This document shows, in pieces, positions 8,770 through 20,968 of a stretch of 64,000 nucleotides of DNA; position 1 is the stretch's first letter, and each line of letters begins with the position of its first letter. The position numbers and the translations under genes were made by a program. Origin of the DNA: Aeromonas sanarellii (lineage in GTDB: Bacteria > Pseudomonadota > Gammaproteobacteria > Enterobacterales > Aeromonadaceae); the NCBI RefSeq assembly GCF_000820085.1, contig NZ_CDBN01000091.1, forward strand, positions 62,001-126,000. The letters run 5' to 3'. Under the pieces are notes generated by a model. It was given only the letters and a program-made list of their open reading frames with translations. It did not search any database and was not told the origin of the DNA.

Positions 8770-9797
8770 GGATCCGCCTCCAGCAGCTGCAGCGGGGTGC
8801 CATCGCGAAAACCCAGCGCCAGGGTCTGCAACATCAGCCAGGCCTGCTCGGTATCGAAGCGGCGCTGGGCGTCGTCGAGCCGGGCCATCAGCTGCCACAG
8901 CTGCTGCAGCTTGGCGAAGGGCAGCCGGGTCAGGGCCTGCTGGATCAGTTGCTGGCGGCTCTGCCAGATGCGCAGGCGCGAGAAGTGCTCCACCAGAGGC
9001 TGACCGGCCCTGGCCGCCAGCGCCAATTCGGTCAGCTGTTCCAGCTCCCGGCACAGGGTCCAGGCCAGCATGCCGGGCTCGGTGCCCTCGGCGCGCAGGG
9101 CCAGCAGGATGCGCTGGGCCCGGTTCACCTTGCCCTCCAGCAGGGTGTCGATGAGCTGGAACGGGGTGAAGTGGGCGTGGCGGATGATGGTCTCCTGCAG
9201 GTAGGCGACCGTGATCGGCTGAGGGGGCGAGAGCAGGGTCAGCTTCTCTATCTCCTGGCTCGCGGCCAGCAGGTTGCCCTCGTAGCTGTGGCACATGAAG
9301 TTGACGGCGTCCGGCAGCACCTTGAGGCCGAAGCGCTGGAAACGGGCGCTCATCCAGCGCGGGAAGAAGCGGGGCTCGGGGTGGTTGACCGGCACATAGG
9401 TGCCGCTCTGGCTCAGCTTGTCGAACCAGGCCGCCTTCATCTGGGTCTGGTTGAGGCGGGGGCCCGAGAGCACCAGCAGCAGATCGGGGTGCAACTGCTT
9501 GGCTATCTCGGCGATGCGGGCGGCCAGATCCTTGTCGACCTTGGCCGGCAGCTCCAGCTCGATGATCTGGCGGGCGGAGAAGAGGCTCATGGCCTGGCAG
9601 GCGTCATAGACCTGGTTCCAGTCCAGCCCGGCCTCCACCACGAAGCTGTGGCGTTCATCGAACCCCTGTTTGCGGGCGACCTGACGCACGGCGTCGATGG
9701 CCTCCAGCTTGAGCAGCGGCTCGTCCCCAAAGACGAGATAGCAGGGCTTGAGCCCTGCCTTGAGATGATCCGCGAACTGCTCCGGATAGACTCTCAT
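8763..9797 (-). CDS. holA: DNA polymerase III delta subunit
   Basis: The clamp-loader wrench subunit that opens the beta sliding clamp. The 344-residue length and the motifs YLVFGDEPLL near the N terminus, SARQIIELELP and the C-terminal collar domain match E. coli HolA (343 residues). It lies 13 bp after lptE in the standard leuS-lptE-holA-nadD order. Confidence 0.95.
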   Translation of the reverse strand: MRVYPEQFADHLKAGLKPCYLVFGDEPLLKLEAIDAVRQVARKQGFDERHSFVVEAGLDWNQVYDACQAMSLFSARQIIELELPAKVDKDLAARIAEIAKQLHPDLLLVLSGPRLNQTQMKAAWFDKLSQSGTYVPVNHPEPRFFPRWMSARFQRFGLKVLPDAVNFMCHSYEGNLLAASQEIEKLTLLSPPQPITVAYLQETIIRHAHFTPFQLIDTLLEGKVNRAQRILLALRAEGTEPGMLAWTLCRELEQLTELALAARAGQPLVEHFSRLRIWQSRQQLIQQALTRLPFAKLQQLWQLMARLDDAQRRFDTEQAWLMLQTLALGFRDGTPLQLLEADPC

Positions 9798-9810
9798 CAG
9801 GAGGCTCGCA

Positions 9811-10293
9811 TCAGAACTTGACCTGGCTGAGCTGACGGATCACCAGGTTCGCGGCCTGCTCCTGCATCTCCTTTCCGAGCTGCTCCTGCTCGCGGGAGGA
9901 GGCGAGCGCCGCATCCGGCTTGTTCAGGAAGCTGCGGTTGAAGGTGATGGGGAAGACCTGGGTCGGCTTGCCCGGCACCGTCACGCTGAACTGGGTGCTG
10001 TAGCCCAGCAGGTACTCGCGATCCTGGCCGATGGCGTCGACGGAGGCGACCTGACTGCTGCTGCGCACGCCGGCCAGGGTCAGCACCGGGATGCCCTCCT
10101 TGTCCGCCAGGGTCACCCCGGAGGCCTTGAGGCGGGTGGTCACCAGGCGATAGAAGTCGCTCTTGTTGTCACCGACCACCTTCATGGTCATCAGCTCGGG
10201 GGGGATGGCGGTGCCCCGCATCTGAAAACCGCAGGCCTGCAGCAGCAGGCCCGTCAGCATGATGGCAATCCAGCGAGTAAGGGACATGCCCAT
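9811..10293 (-). CDS. lptE: LPS-assembly lipoprotein LptE
   Basis: The outer-membrane lipoprotein that plugs the LptD barrel and helps insert LPS into the outer leaflet. The 160-residue protein has a signal peptide with lipobox LLQAC and then CGFQMRG, typical of LptE. It sits between leuS and holA as in E. coli (rlpB). The family diverges quickly outside this N terminus, so the call rests largely on lipobox, size and position. Confidence 0.92.
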   Translation of the reverse strand: MGMSLTRWIAIMLTGLLLQACGFQMRGTAIPPELMTMKVVGDNKSDFYRLVTTRLKASGVTLADKEGIPVLTLAGVRSSSQVASVDAIGQDREYLLGYSTQFSVTVPGKPTQVFPITFNRSFLNKPDAALASSREQEQLGKEMQEQAANLVIRQLSQVKF

Positions 10294-10320
10294 ATGAAAT
10301 CCTCTTTGCTGTGCTTGAAC

Positions 10321-10343
10321 GACGGCGGGCCAGGCCCGCCGTC
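10321..10343. terminator. Hairpin between leuS and lptE
   Basis: A perfect 10-bp stem (GACGGCGGGC / GCCCGCCGTC) with a short loop in the 79-bp leuS-lptE gap. No T-run follows on the minus strand, so it may only attenuate or protect the mRNA. Confidence 0.35.
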
Positions 10344-10372
10344 TTCAGTTGGTCAGATTTGGTGACCAGAGA

Positions 10373-13069
<2,697 letters not shown>

Positions 13070-13095
13070 TCAGCTATCTGTACAGGAGCAACACC

Positions 13096-13578
13096 ATGGA
13101 CAAACGCCAGAAAGGGTATGAAGCCTTTATCGCCCAGCTCAGGAAGCAGTGGGAGGAGACGGAAGAGTTCCAGGGGGAGCGTCTCAACCGGATGATCGCC
13201 AGGGTGCAGGCCTATATGGAAGCGGCGGGGGATCTGACCAAGGATGAACTCGCCCTGATCGCCGAATACGTGAAGCGTGATCTCGGCAACTACGACGAGG
13301 GAAAGCAAGAGGTGCCCGAATCCGCCTTTATGCTGGCCCTGAAAGACACAGCCTGGTCCTGGCTGGCGGATGTGACCGACCGCGCCCAGGTGGAGTGGCA
13401 GGAGCTCGCGGACGAGCTGGAGCACAAGGGCATCTACCGGGCCGGGGACTGGGTCGGACTCGGCGTGCTGGTGTGCGATCACTGCGAGTGGCGCCATACG
13501 GTGCTGCATCCTGAACAGCTCGGCACCTGCCCCGAGTGCGGGGCCGACGAGTATCACCGCGAGCCGCTCTCGCCCTGA
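13096..13578 (+). CDS. ybeL: Zinc-ribbon protein, YbeL family (DUF1451)
   Basis: A 160-residue cytoplasmic protein with a helical N-terminal half and a C-terminal zinc ribbon formed by CDHC and CPEC. YbeL has no established function; the gene neighbours leuS in E. coli too, transcribed divergently. A GGAGCAAC sequence upstream of the ATG at 13096 serves as ribosome binding site. Confidence 0.9.
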   Translation: MDKRQKGYEAFIAQLRKQWEETEEFQGERLNRMIARVQAYMEAAGDLTKDELALIAEYVKRDLGNYDEGKQEVPESAFMLALKDTAWSWLADVTDRAQVEWQELADELEHKGIYRAGDWVGLGVLVCDHCEWRHTVLHPEQLGTCPECGADEYHREPLSP

Positions 13579-13604
13579 TCACCCCCTGACAACGGCATAT
13601 AAAG

Positions 13605-13631
13605 AGAGGCGCCCAAGGGCGCCTCTGCGAT
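13605..13631. terminator. Bidirectional terminator between ybeL and lnt
   Basis: A hairpin with arms AGAGGCGCCC and GGGCGCCTCT lies between the convergent ybeL and lnt genes. It is flanked by TTTAT-rich sequence on the minus side and a weaker T-run on the plus side. Confidence 0.7.
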
Positions 13632-13649
13632 TTATCCACGTCTATCTCT

Positions 13650-15179
13650 TCAGGCCTTGCGGGCCCAGGGATGGGCGCGGGGGCGCAGCACCAGCGCCAG
13701 GCCCAGCAGCAGGGCGGCGATGCCGTACATGGGCCAGCTGCCGAAGCGCAGGTAGGGGGTCTCGCCGTGGGCGGGACGCACCTCGGTTCTCAAGACCCCG
13801 GCCTGGAACTGCGGGATCTGGGCGATGATGCTGCCGTCTATCTCGGTGACTATGGTGATGCCGGTGTTGGTGTCCCGCAGCAGCGGGCGGGCCAGCTCCA
13901 GGGCGCGCATGCGGGCGATCTCCATGTGCTGCCAGGGGCCGATACTGGTGCCGAACCAGGCGTCGTTGGAGACGGTCAGCAGGAAGTCGGTATCCGGCTG
14001 CACGTTGCGGCGCACCTCGTCCGGGAAGATGATCTCGTAGCAGATGGCGGCGGCGAACTTGAGTCCCTTGGCGATCAGGTTCGGCTGCACCTCGTCCCCC
14101 CGGCTGAAGGAGGACATGGGCAGGTTGAAGAAGGGGGCGATGGGGCGCAGCAGATCTTCAAAGGGCACGAACTCGCCGATGGGCAGCAGGTGGTACTTGT
14201 AGTAGCGGTTCTTGTGCTCGTAGTGATAGGACTCCTTGCCGTCCGCATCCTGCACCCCCATGCCGAGCACGGTGTTGTAGAAGCGCTGCTGCTGGAGATC
14301 GTAGTGAATGATGCCGGCCAGCAGGCCGGTGTCATTCACCTTCATCGCCTTGTCCAGGCTCTCCAGATAGGTGCCCATCTCCTTCTCGATGGCCGGGATC
14401 GCGGACTCGGGCCAGACGATGATGTCGGCATCCTGGTTCTCGCGGCTCAAGTCCTGGTAGGTGCGCACCGTGGGGATCAGGGCCTCAGGATCCCACTTGA
14501 GAGACTGGGCGATGTTGCCCTGCACCAGGGCCACCTTGACCGGCTCCCCCCGGGTGACCCAGTTGAGCTGCATCAATCCTTGCGCCGCCCCCACCAGGGC
14601 GACGGGCAGCAGCAGCCAGGCCGGCTTGCGGCTCTGCCACACCAGCCAGAGGGCGGAGGTGGTGAGCAGCAGGGCGAGGGTGATGCCCTGCACTCCCAGG
14701 AGGGGAGCGAACCCCTTGAGGGGGCCGTCTATCTGGGTGTAGCCGAACCAGAGCCAGGGGTAGCCGGTCATCACCCAGCCACGCAGCCAGTCGGCCCCGA
14801 GCCAGAGCGCCGGGAAAGCGAGCAGCCAGCGGCTCCAGTGGCGGCCGGCGAAGACGCGGGCGAACAGCCAGCAGGCCAGGGTCGGATAGAGGGAGAGATA
14901 GGCGCAGAGCCCGGCCAACAGCACGAAGGCGGCCGGCAGCGGGATGCCGCCAAACTCCGTCATGCTGACGTGGATCCACCACTGGCCCGGCAGGAACAGG
15001 CCCATGGCGTAGCCGAAGCCGCGCCAGGCCGCCTGCCTGGGGCTGGCCTTGTCCAGCAGGGCATAGAGGCCGAGCAGGGAGAGGATCACCAGGGGCCAGT
15101 AGCCGAAAGGAGAGAAGGCCAGCACGGCGATGGCACCGGAGGCCAGGGCGAACAGGCTTGTCAGGAGTTTCGATTTCAC
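13650..15179 (-). CDS. lnt: Apolipoprotein N-acyltransferase
   Basis: The inner-membrane enzyme that adds the third acyl chain to lipoproteins. The protein has about six N-terminal membrane helices, then a nitrilase-like catalytic domain with the expected Glu (VWPESAIPA), Lys (NRYYKYHLLPIGEFVP) and Cys (AAAICYEIIFPDE) and a final helix. The GTG at 15179 gives 509 residues, in line with E. coli (512), with the first helix near the start. An ATG at 15227 would add 16 residues; neither start has a strong Shine-Dalgarno. corC lies upstream, as in E. coli. Confidence 0.93.
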   Translation of the reverse strand: MKSKLLTSLFALASGAIAVLAFSPFGYWPLVILSLLGLYALLDKASPRQAAWRGFGYAMGLFLPGQWWIHVSMTEFGGIPLPAAFVLLAGLCAYLSLYPTLACWLFARVFAGRHWSRWLLAFPALWLGADWLRGWVMTGYPWLWFGYTQIDGPLKGFAPLLGVQGITLALLLTTSALWLVWQSRKPAWLLLPVALVGAAQGLMQLNWVTRGEPVKVALVQGNIAQSLKWDPEALIPTVRTYQDLSRENQDADIIVWPESAIPAIEKEMGTYLESLDKAMKVNDTGLLAGIIHYDLQQQRFYNTVLGMGVQDADGKESYHYEHKNRYYKYHLLPIGEFVPFEDLLRPIAPFFNLPMSSFSRGDEVQPNLIAKGLKFAAAICYEIIFPDEVRRNVQPDTDFLLTVSNDAWFGTSIGPWQHMEIARMRALELARPLLRDTNTGITIVTEIDGSIIAQIPQFQAGVLRTEVRPAHGETPYLRFGSWPMYGIAALLLGLALVLRPRAHPWARKA

Positions 15180-15325
15180 GGGGGATCGGGGCTCGAATTG
15201 GGCTGAATAAAATAAAGTGGCCGACATCTTAACCGCAAACGGTGCCAACGGCGAGCCTCCCGGCGGCCGGGTATCGAGGGGCGGTGGCAGGGAGAATGAA
15301 AGGGTAAGGGCCTGACAGAATGACA

Positions 15326-15347
15326 AACGCCCCTTGGCAGGGGCGTT
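15326..15347 (-). terminator. Hairpin downstream of corC
   Basis: Arms AACGCCCC/GGGGCGTT sit 27 bp past the corC stop, nested in an outer CCTGAC...GTCAGG repeat. The T-tract on the minus strand is short (TTTGTC), so termination may be partial. Confidence 0.5.
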
Positions 15348-15373
15348 GAACGTCAGGTCCGGGGCGGGAGAGA

Positions 15374-16255
15374 TCAGGACTCCGGCTGGGCCGCCGCGTG
15401 ATGCTCCGGGATCTTCACCTGCAGCTGTTGCAGACGACGCCGGTCCGCGTGCATCACCTTGAACAGGTAGCCGTCGAGCTCGATCTCCTCGCCCTTCTTC
15501 GGCAGGTGGCTGAAGGCGTGCATCACCAGGCCGCCGACGGTATCCACCTCTTCATCGCTGAACTGGGTGCCGAAGAAGTCGTTGAAGTCCTCGATCTCGG
15601 TGAGGGCGCTGACGGAGAAGACCCGCTTGCTGATGCGGCGGATATCGACGGGCTCGTCCTCGATGTCGTCGAACTCGTCGTCGATCTCGCCGACGATGAG
15701 CTCCAGAATGTCCTCTATGGTCACCAGACCCGAGACACCGCCGAACTCGTCCACCACTATGGCCATGTGGTAGCGCTCTTCGCGGAACTCCTTGAGCAGG
15801 CGATCGACCCGCTTGCTCTCCGGCACGATGACGGTGGGGCGCAGGATCTTCTCGAGCTGCAGCGGCTCGCTGGCGTGATGGCCGCCGAAGCCGAACGGCA
15901 GCAGATCCTTGGCGAGCAGTATGCCCTCCACGTGATCCTTGTCTTCGTTGATCACCGGGAAGCGGGAGTGGCCGGATTCGATGATGACCGGCAGGAAGTC
16001 GTCCACCGGTTGGGACTTCTCTATGGTCACCATCTGGGAGCGGGGGATCATGATGTCACGCACGCGCAGCTCGGCAATTTCGAGCACGCCCTCGATCATG
16101 TCCTTGGTGTCCTGATCGATGAGGTCTCGCTCCTCGGCATCGGCGATGACATCCACCAGATCGTTGCGGTCTTTTGGCTCGCCCTGGAAGAGTTGGCTGA
16201 GCTTGTCGAGCCAGGTTTTCTTCGGCGAGCCGGTACTAGGGTGATCGTCGGTCAT
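15374..16255 (-). CDS. corC: CorC/YbeX family CBS-pair transport protein
   Basis: A 293-residue protein with a short N-terminal region, tandem CBS domains (about 70-190; VRDIMIPRSQM and VVDEFGGVSGLVTIEDILE) and a C-terminal CorC_HlyC domain. It was first linked to Co2+/Mg2+ efflux with CorA. Its constant grouping with ybeZ, ybeY and lnt has more recently tied it to ribosome and Mg2+ homeostasis. It has no membrane segments. Confidence 0.94.
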   Translation of the reverse strand: MTDDHPSTGSPKKTWLDKLSQLFQGEPKDRNDLVDVIADAEERDLIDQDTKDMIEGVLEIAELRVRDIMIPRSQMVTIEKSQPVDDFLPVIIESGHSRFPVINEDKDHVEGILLAKDLLPFGFGGHHASEPLQLEKILRPTVIVPESKRVDRLLKEFREERYHMAIVVDEFGGVSGLVTIEDILELIVGEIDDEFDDIEDEPVDIRRISKRVFSVSALTEIEDFNDFFGTQFSDEEVDTVGGLVMHAFSHLPKKGEEIELDGYLFKVMHADRRRLQQLQVKIPEHHAAAQPES

Positions 16256-16350
16256 TTTCTCTCTTGGTTACTCGTATGAACACACTTGAAATCGTTGTGG
16301 CTATATGAGGATAGGCATCGGCTGTTTCAAGGCGATGACCATCCGGTGTT

Positions 16351-16443
16351 TTACTCTTCGTCGTTCAGACCAGGGCCGGCGATACCGAGTTCCTGCATGA
16401 TGTCGCGTTCGGAACGGCACCATCTGAGCGGCTCTTGATTCAC
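16351..16443 (-). pseudogene. Remnant duplicate of the ybeY 3' end
   Basis: Just after the ybeY stop a 30-codon frame, out of frame with ybeY, reads [20 protein letters not shown] before a TAA. This mirrors the YbeY C terminus [19 protein letters not shown]. The two copies share a 17-bp identical block, CGCGACATCATGCAGGA, and diverge around it. The remnant has no real N-terminal part and is not a functional YbeY; it fits a displaced 3' end of a former ybeY allele. Confidence 0.75.
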
Positions 16444-16444
16444 C

Positions 16445-16915
16445 TTATCCTTCGACATCGTCGTCCAGATAGGGGTCCGCAAAGCCCAGCTCCTGCATGA
16501 TGTCGCGCTCTAGCTGCTCCATCTCCTCGGCTTCCTCGTCCTCGATATGGTCATAACCTAGCAGATGCAGACTGCCGTGCACAACCATGTGGGCCCAGTG
16601 GGCGTCCAGGGTTTTACCCTGTTCGACGGCCTCGGCCTCGACCACCTGGCGACAGATCACCAGATCCCCGAGCAGGGGCAGTTCCAGGCCGGGAGGGGCC
16701 TCGAACGGGAATGATAGCACGTTGGTGGGCTTGTCCTTGCCGCGATAGGTGTGGTTGAGCTCGCGGCTCTCCTCCTCGTCGACGATGCGCACCGTCACCT
16801 CGGCCTCCTGCTGGAAGCCGAGGATGGTGCCCTCGAGCCAGCCTTGCAGCTGGGCCTCGCTCGGCAGGCCGTCGGGGCTGGCGCAGGCCAGTTGCAGATC
16901 CAGGGTCAGGCTCAT
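16445..16915 (-). CDS. ybeY: Endoribonuclease YbeY (rRNA maturation)
   Basis: A zinc-dependent single-strand endoribonuclease needed for 16S rRNA 3'-end maturation and 70S quality control. The 156-residue protein carries the metal motif H113-x3-H117-x5-H123 in [13 protein letters not shown] and the conserved [17 protein letters not shown]. Its ATG overlaps the ybeZ stop by 4 bases. A degenerate copy of its last 20 codons lies immediately downstream. Confidence 0.97.
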   Translation of the reverse strand: MSLTLDLQLACASPDGLPSEAQLQGWLEGTILGFQQEAEVTVRIVDEEESRELNHTYRGKDKPTNVLSFPFEAPPGLELPLLGDLVICRQVVEAEAVEQGKTLDAHWAHMVVHGSLHLLGYDHIEDEEAEEMEQLERDIMQELGFADPYLDDDVEG

Positions 16916-17967
16916 TGGGCATTCTCTCTGCTGATGTTCTCTTTGTTGCTGGCGGCGGCCTTCTCGGCCGCCTGCTGGGCGTCGAACGCCTCGTAGGCCT
17001 GGACGATGCGGGCCACCACGGGGTGGCGTACCACGTCCTTGGACTCGAAGAAGTTGAACGACAGGCCGTCGACTCCCTGCAGCACCTCCAGGGCGTGGCG
17101 CAGACCGGACTTGGTGCTGCGGGGCAGGTCCACCTGGGTGATGTCGCCGGTGACCACCGCCTTGGAGTTGAAGCCGATGCGGGTCAGGAACATCTTCATC
17201 TGCTCGGTGGTGGTGTTCTGGGCCTCGTCCAGGATGATGAAGGCGTCGTTCAAGGTTCTTCCGCGCATATAGGCGAGCGGCGCCACCTCGATGATGTTGC
17301 GCTCCATCAGCTTCTCCACCCGCTCGAAGCCCAGCATCTCGAACAGGGCGTCGTAGAGGGGGCGCAGGTAAGGATCCACCTTCTGGGAGAGGTCCCCTGG
17401 CAGGAAGCCGAGCTTCTCCCCCGCCTCCACCGCCGGGCGGGTCAGCAGGATGCGGCGGATCTCCTGGCGCTCCAGGGCATCCACGGCGGCGGCCACGGCC
17501 AGATAGGTCTTGCCGGTGCCGGCGGGGCCTATGCCGAAGCTGATGTCGTGGCGCACTATGTTGGCGATGTACTGGGCCTGGTTCGGGCTCCTCGGCTTGA
17601 TGAGGCCACGCTTGGTCTTGACCGTCACCTCCTTGCCATAGGGGAGGCTAGGCACCTCCTCGTCGTCCTGCTCCAGCACGCGGGACTCCTGCACCGTCAG
17701 GTGCACCATCTCTGGGGTGATGTCGGTCACCTTGCCCCCCTTGAGGGGCTGGGTCTCCACATAGAGGTGCTTGAGGATGACGGCGGCCGCGTCCACCTGG
17801 GCCTGCTTGCCCAGCACCTGGAAGTGGTTGTCCCGGTAGCTGATCTCGATGCCGAGGCGGCGCTCCAGCTGCTTGAGGTTGTCGTCAAAGGGGCCGCACA
17901 GGCTGGCGAGACGCAGGTTGTCGGCGGGCTCCAGATGCAGGTTCAGGGTCGCGATATGTCGGCTCAA
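16912..17967 (-). CDS. ybeZ: PhoH-like ATPase YbeZ
   Basis: A 351-residue PhoH family P-loop ATPase with Walker A GPAGTGKT (147-154) and Walker [11 protein letters not shown]. YbeZ interacts with YbeY and is thought to assist RNA processing. It is followed by ybeY with a 4-bp overlap and preceded by miaB, 45 bp away, in the standard miaB-ybeZ-ybeY-ybeX-lnt run. Confidence 0.95.
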   Translation of the reverse strand: MSRHIATLNLHLEPADNLRLASLCGPFDDNLKQLERRLGIEISYRDNHFQVLGKQAQVDAAAVILKHLYVETQPLKGGKVTDITPEMVHLTVQESRVLEQDDEEVPSLPYGKEVTVKTKRGLIKPRSPNQAQYIANIVRHDISFGIGPAGTGKTYLAVAAAVDALERQEIRRILLTRPAVEAGEKLGFLPGDLSQKVDPYLRPLYDALFEMLGFERVEKLMERNIIEVAPLAYMRGRTLNDAFIILDEAQNTTTEQMKMFLTRIGFNSKAVVTGDITQVDLPRSTKSGLRHALEVLQGVDGLSFNFFESKDVVRHPVVARIVQAYEAFDAQQAAEKAAASNKENISRENAQ

Positions 17968-18012
17968 ATTGACCTCGTTTCAAGGTTCTTCCCTTCTGTG
18001 AGGGAAGAGACA

Positions 18013-19524
18013 TTAATGGGGAGTGAAGGCCGCAACGCCCAGGGGATCGGGCTCGTTGTCGGGGCGGCCGGATTGGACCTGGATTTCGCTTGGAGCGGGG
18101 GTAAAAGCGGCCACCCCCAACCCATCGGGCACGTTGTCGGGGCGACGGGCCAGGATCTCGCTCGGCGCCGTGGCGATGCGCAGGTTCATCTCGTCCTCGC
18201 CGCGGATGAAGCGGCCGCGCAATGAGTAGGGGCGCACGTCGGTGATCTCCACGTCGGCGAAGCCGCCGATGAGGCGGTGCGGCCCCTCGAAGTTGACCAC
18301 CCGGTTGTTCTCGGTGCGGCCGGAAAGCTGCATGGGATCGAGCTTGGACGGCCCCTCCACCAGGATGCGCTGCACCGAGCCCAGCATGGCGCGGCCGATG
18401 AGCATGGACTGGTGATTGATGCGGTTCTGCAGCCGGGTCAGGCGGGCCTTCTTCACCTCCATGTCCACGTCGTCCGGCAGATCGGCGGCCGGGGTGCCGG
18501 GGCGCGGGCTGTAGATGAAGCTGAAGCTCATGTCGAAGTTGATCTCCTCGATGAGTTTCATGGTGGCCTCGAAGTCCTCGTCCGTCTCGTTCGGGAAGCC
18601 GACGATGAAGTCCGAACTCATGGTGATGTCGGGGCGCACGGCGCGCAGACGGCGGATCTTGGACTTGTACTCCAGCACCGTGTGAGGGCGCTTCATCATG
18701 GTCAGGATGCGATCCGAGCCGCTCTGGATCGGCAGGTGCAGGAAGCTGACCACCTCGGGGGTGTCCCGATAGACCTCGATGATGTCGTCGGTGAACTCGA
18801 TGGGGTGGCTGGTGGTGTAGCGAATGCGGTCGATGCCGTCGATGGCGGCCACCAGTCGCAGCAGTTCGGCGAAGGTGCAGTGGCCGCCGTCAAAGGTCGG
18901 GCCCCGGTAGGCGTTGACGTTCTGGCCGAGCAGGTTCACCTCGCGCACCCCCTGCTGGGCGAGCTGGGCGATTTCGTAGAGCACGTCGTCGAGCGGACGG
19001 CTCACCTCCTCGCCGCGGGTGTAGGGCACCACGCAGAAGGAGCAGTACTTGGAGCAGCCTTCCATGATGGAGACAAATGCCGTGGCCCCCTCGGCGCGGG
19101 GCTCGGGCAGGTTGTCAAACTTCTCTATCTCGGGGAAGGCGATGTCCACCTGGGCGCCATGGCCCTCCTGCACCTGCTTGATCATGGTCGGCAGGCGGTG
19201 CAGGGTCTGGGGTCCGAAGACGATGTCCACATAGGGGGCGCGTTTTCTCAGATTGTCCCCTTCCTGGGAGGCGACGCAGCCGCCCACGCCGATCACCAGC
19301 CCCGGCTTCTTCGCCTTGAGCTTCTTCCAGCGACCGAGCAGGTGGAACACCTTCTCCTGGGCCTTCTCGCGGATGGAGCAGGTATTGAGCAGCAGGACGT
19401 CGGCATCGGAGGGCTCCTCGGTCAGCGTGTAGCCGTTGCTGGCATCCAACAGGTCGGCCATCTTGGACGAGTCGTACTCGTTCATCTGGCAGCCCCAGGT
19501 CTTGATATGAAGTTTCTTGCTCAT
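18013..19524 (-). CDS. miaB: tRNA-2-methylthio-N6-dimethylallyladenosine synthase
   Basis: A radical-SAM methylthiotransferase that adds the 2-methylthio group to i6A37 of tRNAs. The protein has the N-terminal UPF0004 domain with cluster cysteines ([29 protein letters not shown]), the radical-SAM motif CSKYCSFC and a C-terminal TRAM domain. It is 503 residues, about 29 longer than E. coli MiaB; the excess is an in-frame duplicate of the last 24-27 residues. First gene of the ybeZ-ybeY-corC-lnt run and divergent from ubiF. Confidence 0.96.
   Translation of the reverse strand: MSKKLHIKTWGCQMNEYDSSKMADLLDASNGYTLTEEPSDADVLLLNTCSIREKAQEKVFHLLGRWKKLKAKKPGLVIGVGGCVASQEGDNLRKRAPYVDIVFGPQTLHRLPTMIKQVQEGHGAQVDIAFPEIEKFDNLPEPRAEGATAFVSIMEGCSKYCSFCVVPYTRGEEVSRPLDDVLYEIAQLAQQGVREVNLLGQNVNAYRGPTFDGGHCTFAELLRLVAAIDGIDRIRYTTSHPIEFTDDIIEVYRDTPEVVSFLHLPIQSGSDRILTMMKRPHTVLEYKSKIRRLRAVRPDITMSSDFIVGFPNETDEDFEATMKLIEEINFDMSFSFIYSPRPGTPAADLPDDVDMEVKKARLTRLQNRINHQSMLIGRAMLGSVQRILVEGPSKLDPMQLSGRTENNRVVNFEGPHRLIGGFADVEITDVRPYSLRGRFIRGEDEMNLRIATAPSEILARRPDNVPDGLGVAAFTPAPSEIQVQSGRPDNEPDPLGVAAFTPH
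18016..18168 (-). repeat. In-frame tandem duplication at the miaB C terminus
   Basis: Residues 453-476 begin [12 protein letters not shown] and end LGVAAFTP. Residues 477-502 repeat this as [14 protein letters not shown]...LGVAAFTP, followed by the terminal His503. The two units (18097-18168 and 18016-18096) differ by insertions and substitutions, so the event is not recent slippage. The tail lies beyond the TRAM domain and probably does not disturb catalysis. Confidence 0.85.
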
Positions 19525-19766
19525 CGCTTCTCTTGACTGTTTTTGAAATCGGCAGGGTCAAAGGACCGGCCATTTTACTCCGCAATCCCGGTGCTGACCA
19601 GTCTGGGGCCGGCCGCCGCCCCCCGGCCTCCCCGTGCCCGGCCTGGGATGGCCGCCGGCAATTGCGCGACTGGCGCACTGTTTCTCCCGTCGCCTTGCGC
19701 TATCATGCCCCATTCGGTTCGGCCCTTGCGCCCTCGTGCGGGGCGACTCCTTGCAGGAATCAAGTT

Positions 19767-20930
19767 ATGGAACAGTGTGATATCGCCATCGTCGGCGCCG
19801 GCATGGTGGGCGCCGCCACCGCCTGTCTGCTGGCGGCAGAGGGCCTCTCCGTGCGGGTCATCGAGACCCGGCTGCCCGAGCCCTACGCCCCCGGGCAGCC
19901 GCTGGATCTGCGAGTCTCCGCCATCAGCCAGGCCTCGGTGGCGCTGCTGACCCGGGCCGGTGCCTGGCAATACCTGCAACAGATGCGGCTGTGTCCCTAT
20001 CGCCGGCTGGAGACCTGGGAGCTGGATGGTTTCGCCACCCGCTTCGACGCCGCCGATCTGGGGCTGCCCCAGCTCGGCTACATCATAGAGAACCGGCTGG
20101 TGCAGCTCGCCCTGCTCAAGAGGATAGAGGATTTCCCGACCATCCAGACCCACACCCCGGCGGCGGTGAAAAGCCTGCGCCAGAGTGCGGAAGAGGCCGT
20201 GCTGACCCTGGACGATGGCACCGAACTTAGCGCCCGCTGGGTGCTGGCCTGCGACGGCGCCGAGTCCCACACCCGCCAATTGGCCGGGATCGGGGTGTCG
20301 CGCTTCGAGTACCGCCAGCACTGCATGCTGATCAATATCGACACCGACTTCGAGCAGGAAGACATCACCTGGCAGCAGTTCACTCCGAGCGGCCCGCGCG
20401 CCTTCCTGCCCCTGCCGGGCCGCCACGGCTCCCTGGTGTGGTACGACAGCCCGGCCCGCATCCGGGCGCTCACCGCCATGAGCCACGAGGCCCTGGCCGC
20501 CGAGGTGCGCCGCCACTTCCCGGCCCGGCTCGGCGGCTTCACCGTCACCGGCAAGGGGAGCTTCCCGCTGGTGCGCCGCCACGCCAACGACTATTGCGCC
20601 GGTCGGGTGGTGCTGCTCGGCGACGCCGCCCACACCATCAACCCGCTGGCGGGGCAGGGGGTAAATCTCGGCTTCAAGGACGTGGCCTGCTGGACCGAGT
20701 TGCTCGGCAAGGCGGGGGCCCAGTGGCATGCACCGGCGCTGGCGGCGCGCTACGAGCGGCGTCGCCGCCCGGACAACCTGCTGATGCAGTCGGGGATGGA
20801 TCTCTTCTACGGGGTGTTCAGCAACGAGATAGGGCCCCTCAAGCTCGCCCGCAACCTGGCCCTCAATCTGGCGGACAAGGCGGGCCCCCTCAAGGAGATG
20901 GCGCTGCGCTACGCCCTGGGGTTGGTATAG
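19767..20930 (+). CDS. ubiF: UbiF-type ubiquinone biosynthesis FAD monooxygenase
   Basis: A flavin hydroxylase of the UbiH/COQ6 family, probably acting at C6 of the demethoxyubiquinone ring. The 387-residue protein has an N-terminal Rossmann motif DIAIVGAGMVGAATA, the central DG motif ACDGAESHTR and the FAD ribose-binding GDAAHTINPLAGQGVNLGF. The divergent position next to miaB is the E. coli ubiF context and separates it from the paralogues ubiH and visC/ubiI. Confidence 0.9.
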   Translation: MEQCDIAIVGAGMVGAATACLLAAEGLSVRVIETRLPEPYAPGQPLDLRVSAISQASVALLTRAGAWQYLQQMRLCPYRRLETWELDGFATRFDAADLGLPQLGYIIENRLVQLALLKRIEDFPTIQTHTPAAVKSLRQSAEEAVLTLDDGTELSARWVLACDGAESHTRQLAGIGVSRFEYRQHCMLINIDTDFEQEDITWQQFTPSGPRAFLPLPGRHGSLVWYDSPARIRALTAMSHEALAAEVRRHFPARLGGFTVTGKGSFPLVRRHANDYCAGRVVLLGDAAHTINPLAGQGVNLGFKDVACWTELLGKAGAQWHAPALAARYERRRRPDNLLMQSGMDLFYGVFSNEIGPLKLARNLALNLADKAGPLKEMALRYALGLV

Positions 20931-20968
20931 GGCGTACGCCCTCCATTGCGTTAGAGGAGTCGCGCGTC

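Noticed and set aside
8610-9821. Long open frame on the plus strand opposite holA/nadD (about 400 codons)
   Set aside because: It is antisense to holA and nadD, both with clear family motifs. It has no recognisable domain and is rich in Leu, Gly, Gln and His, as expected for the complement of high-GC codons.
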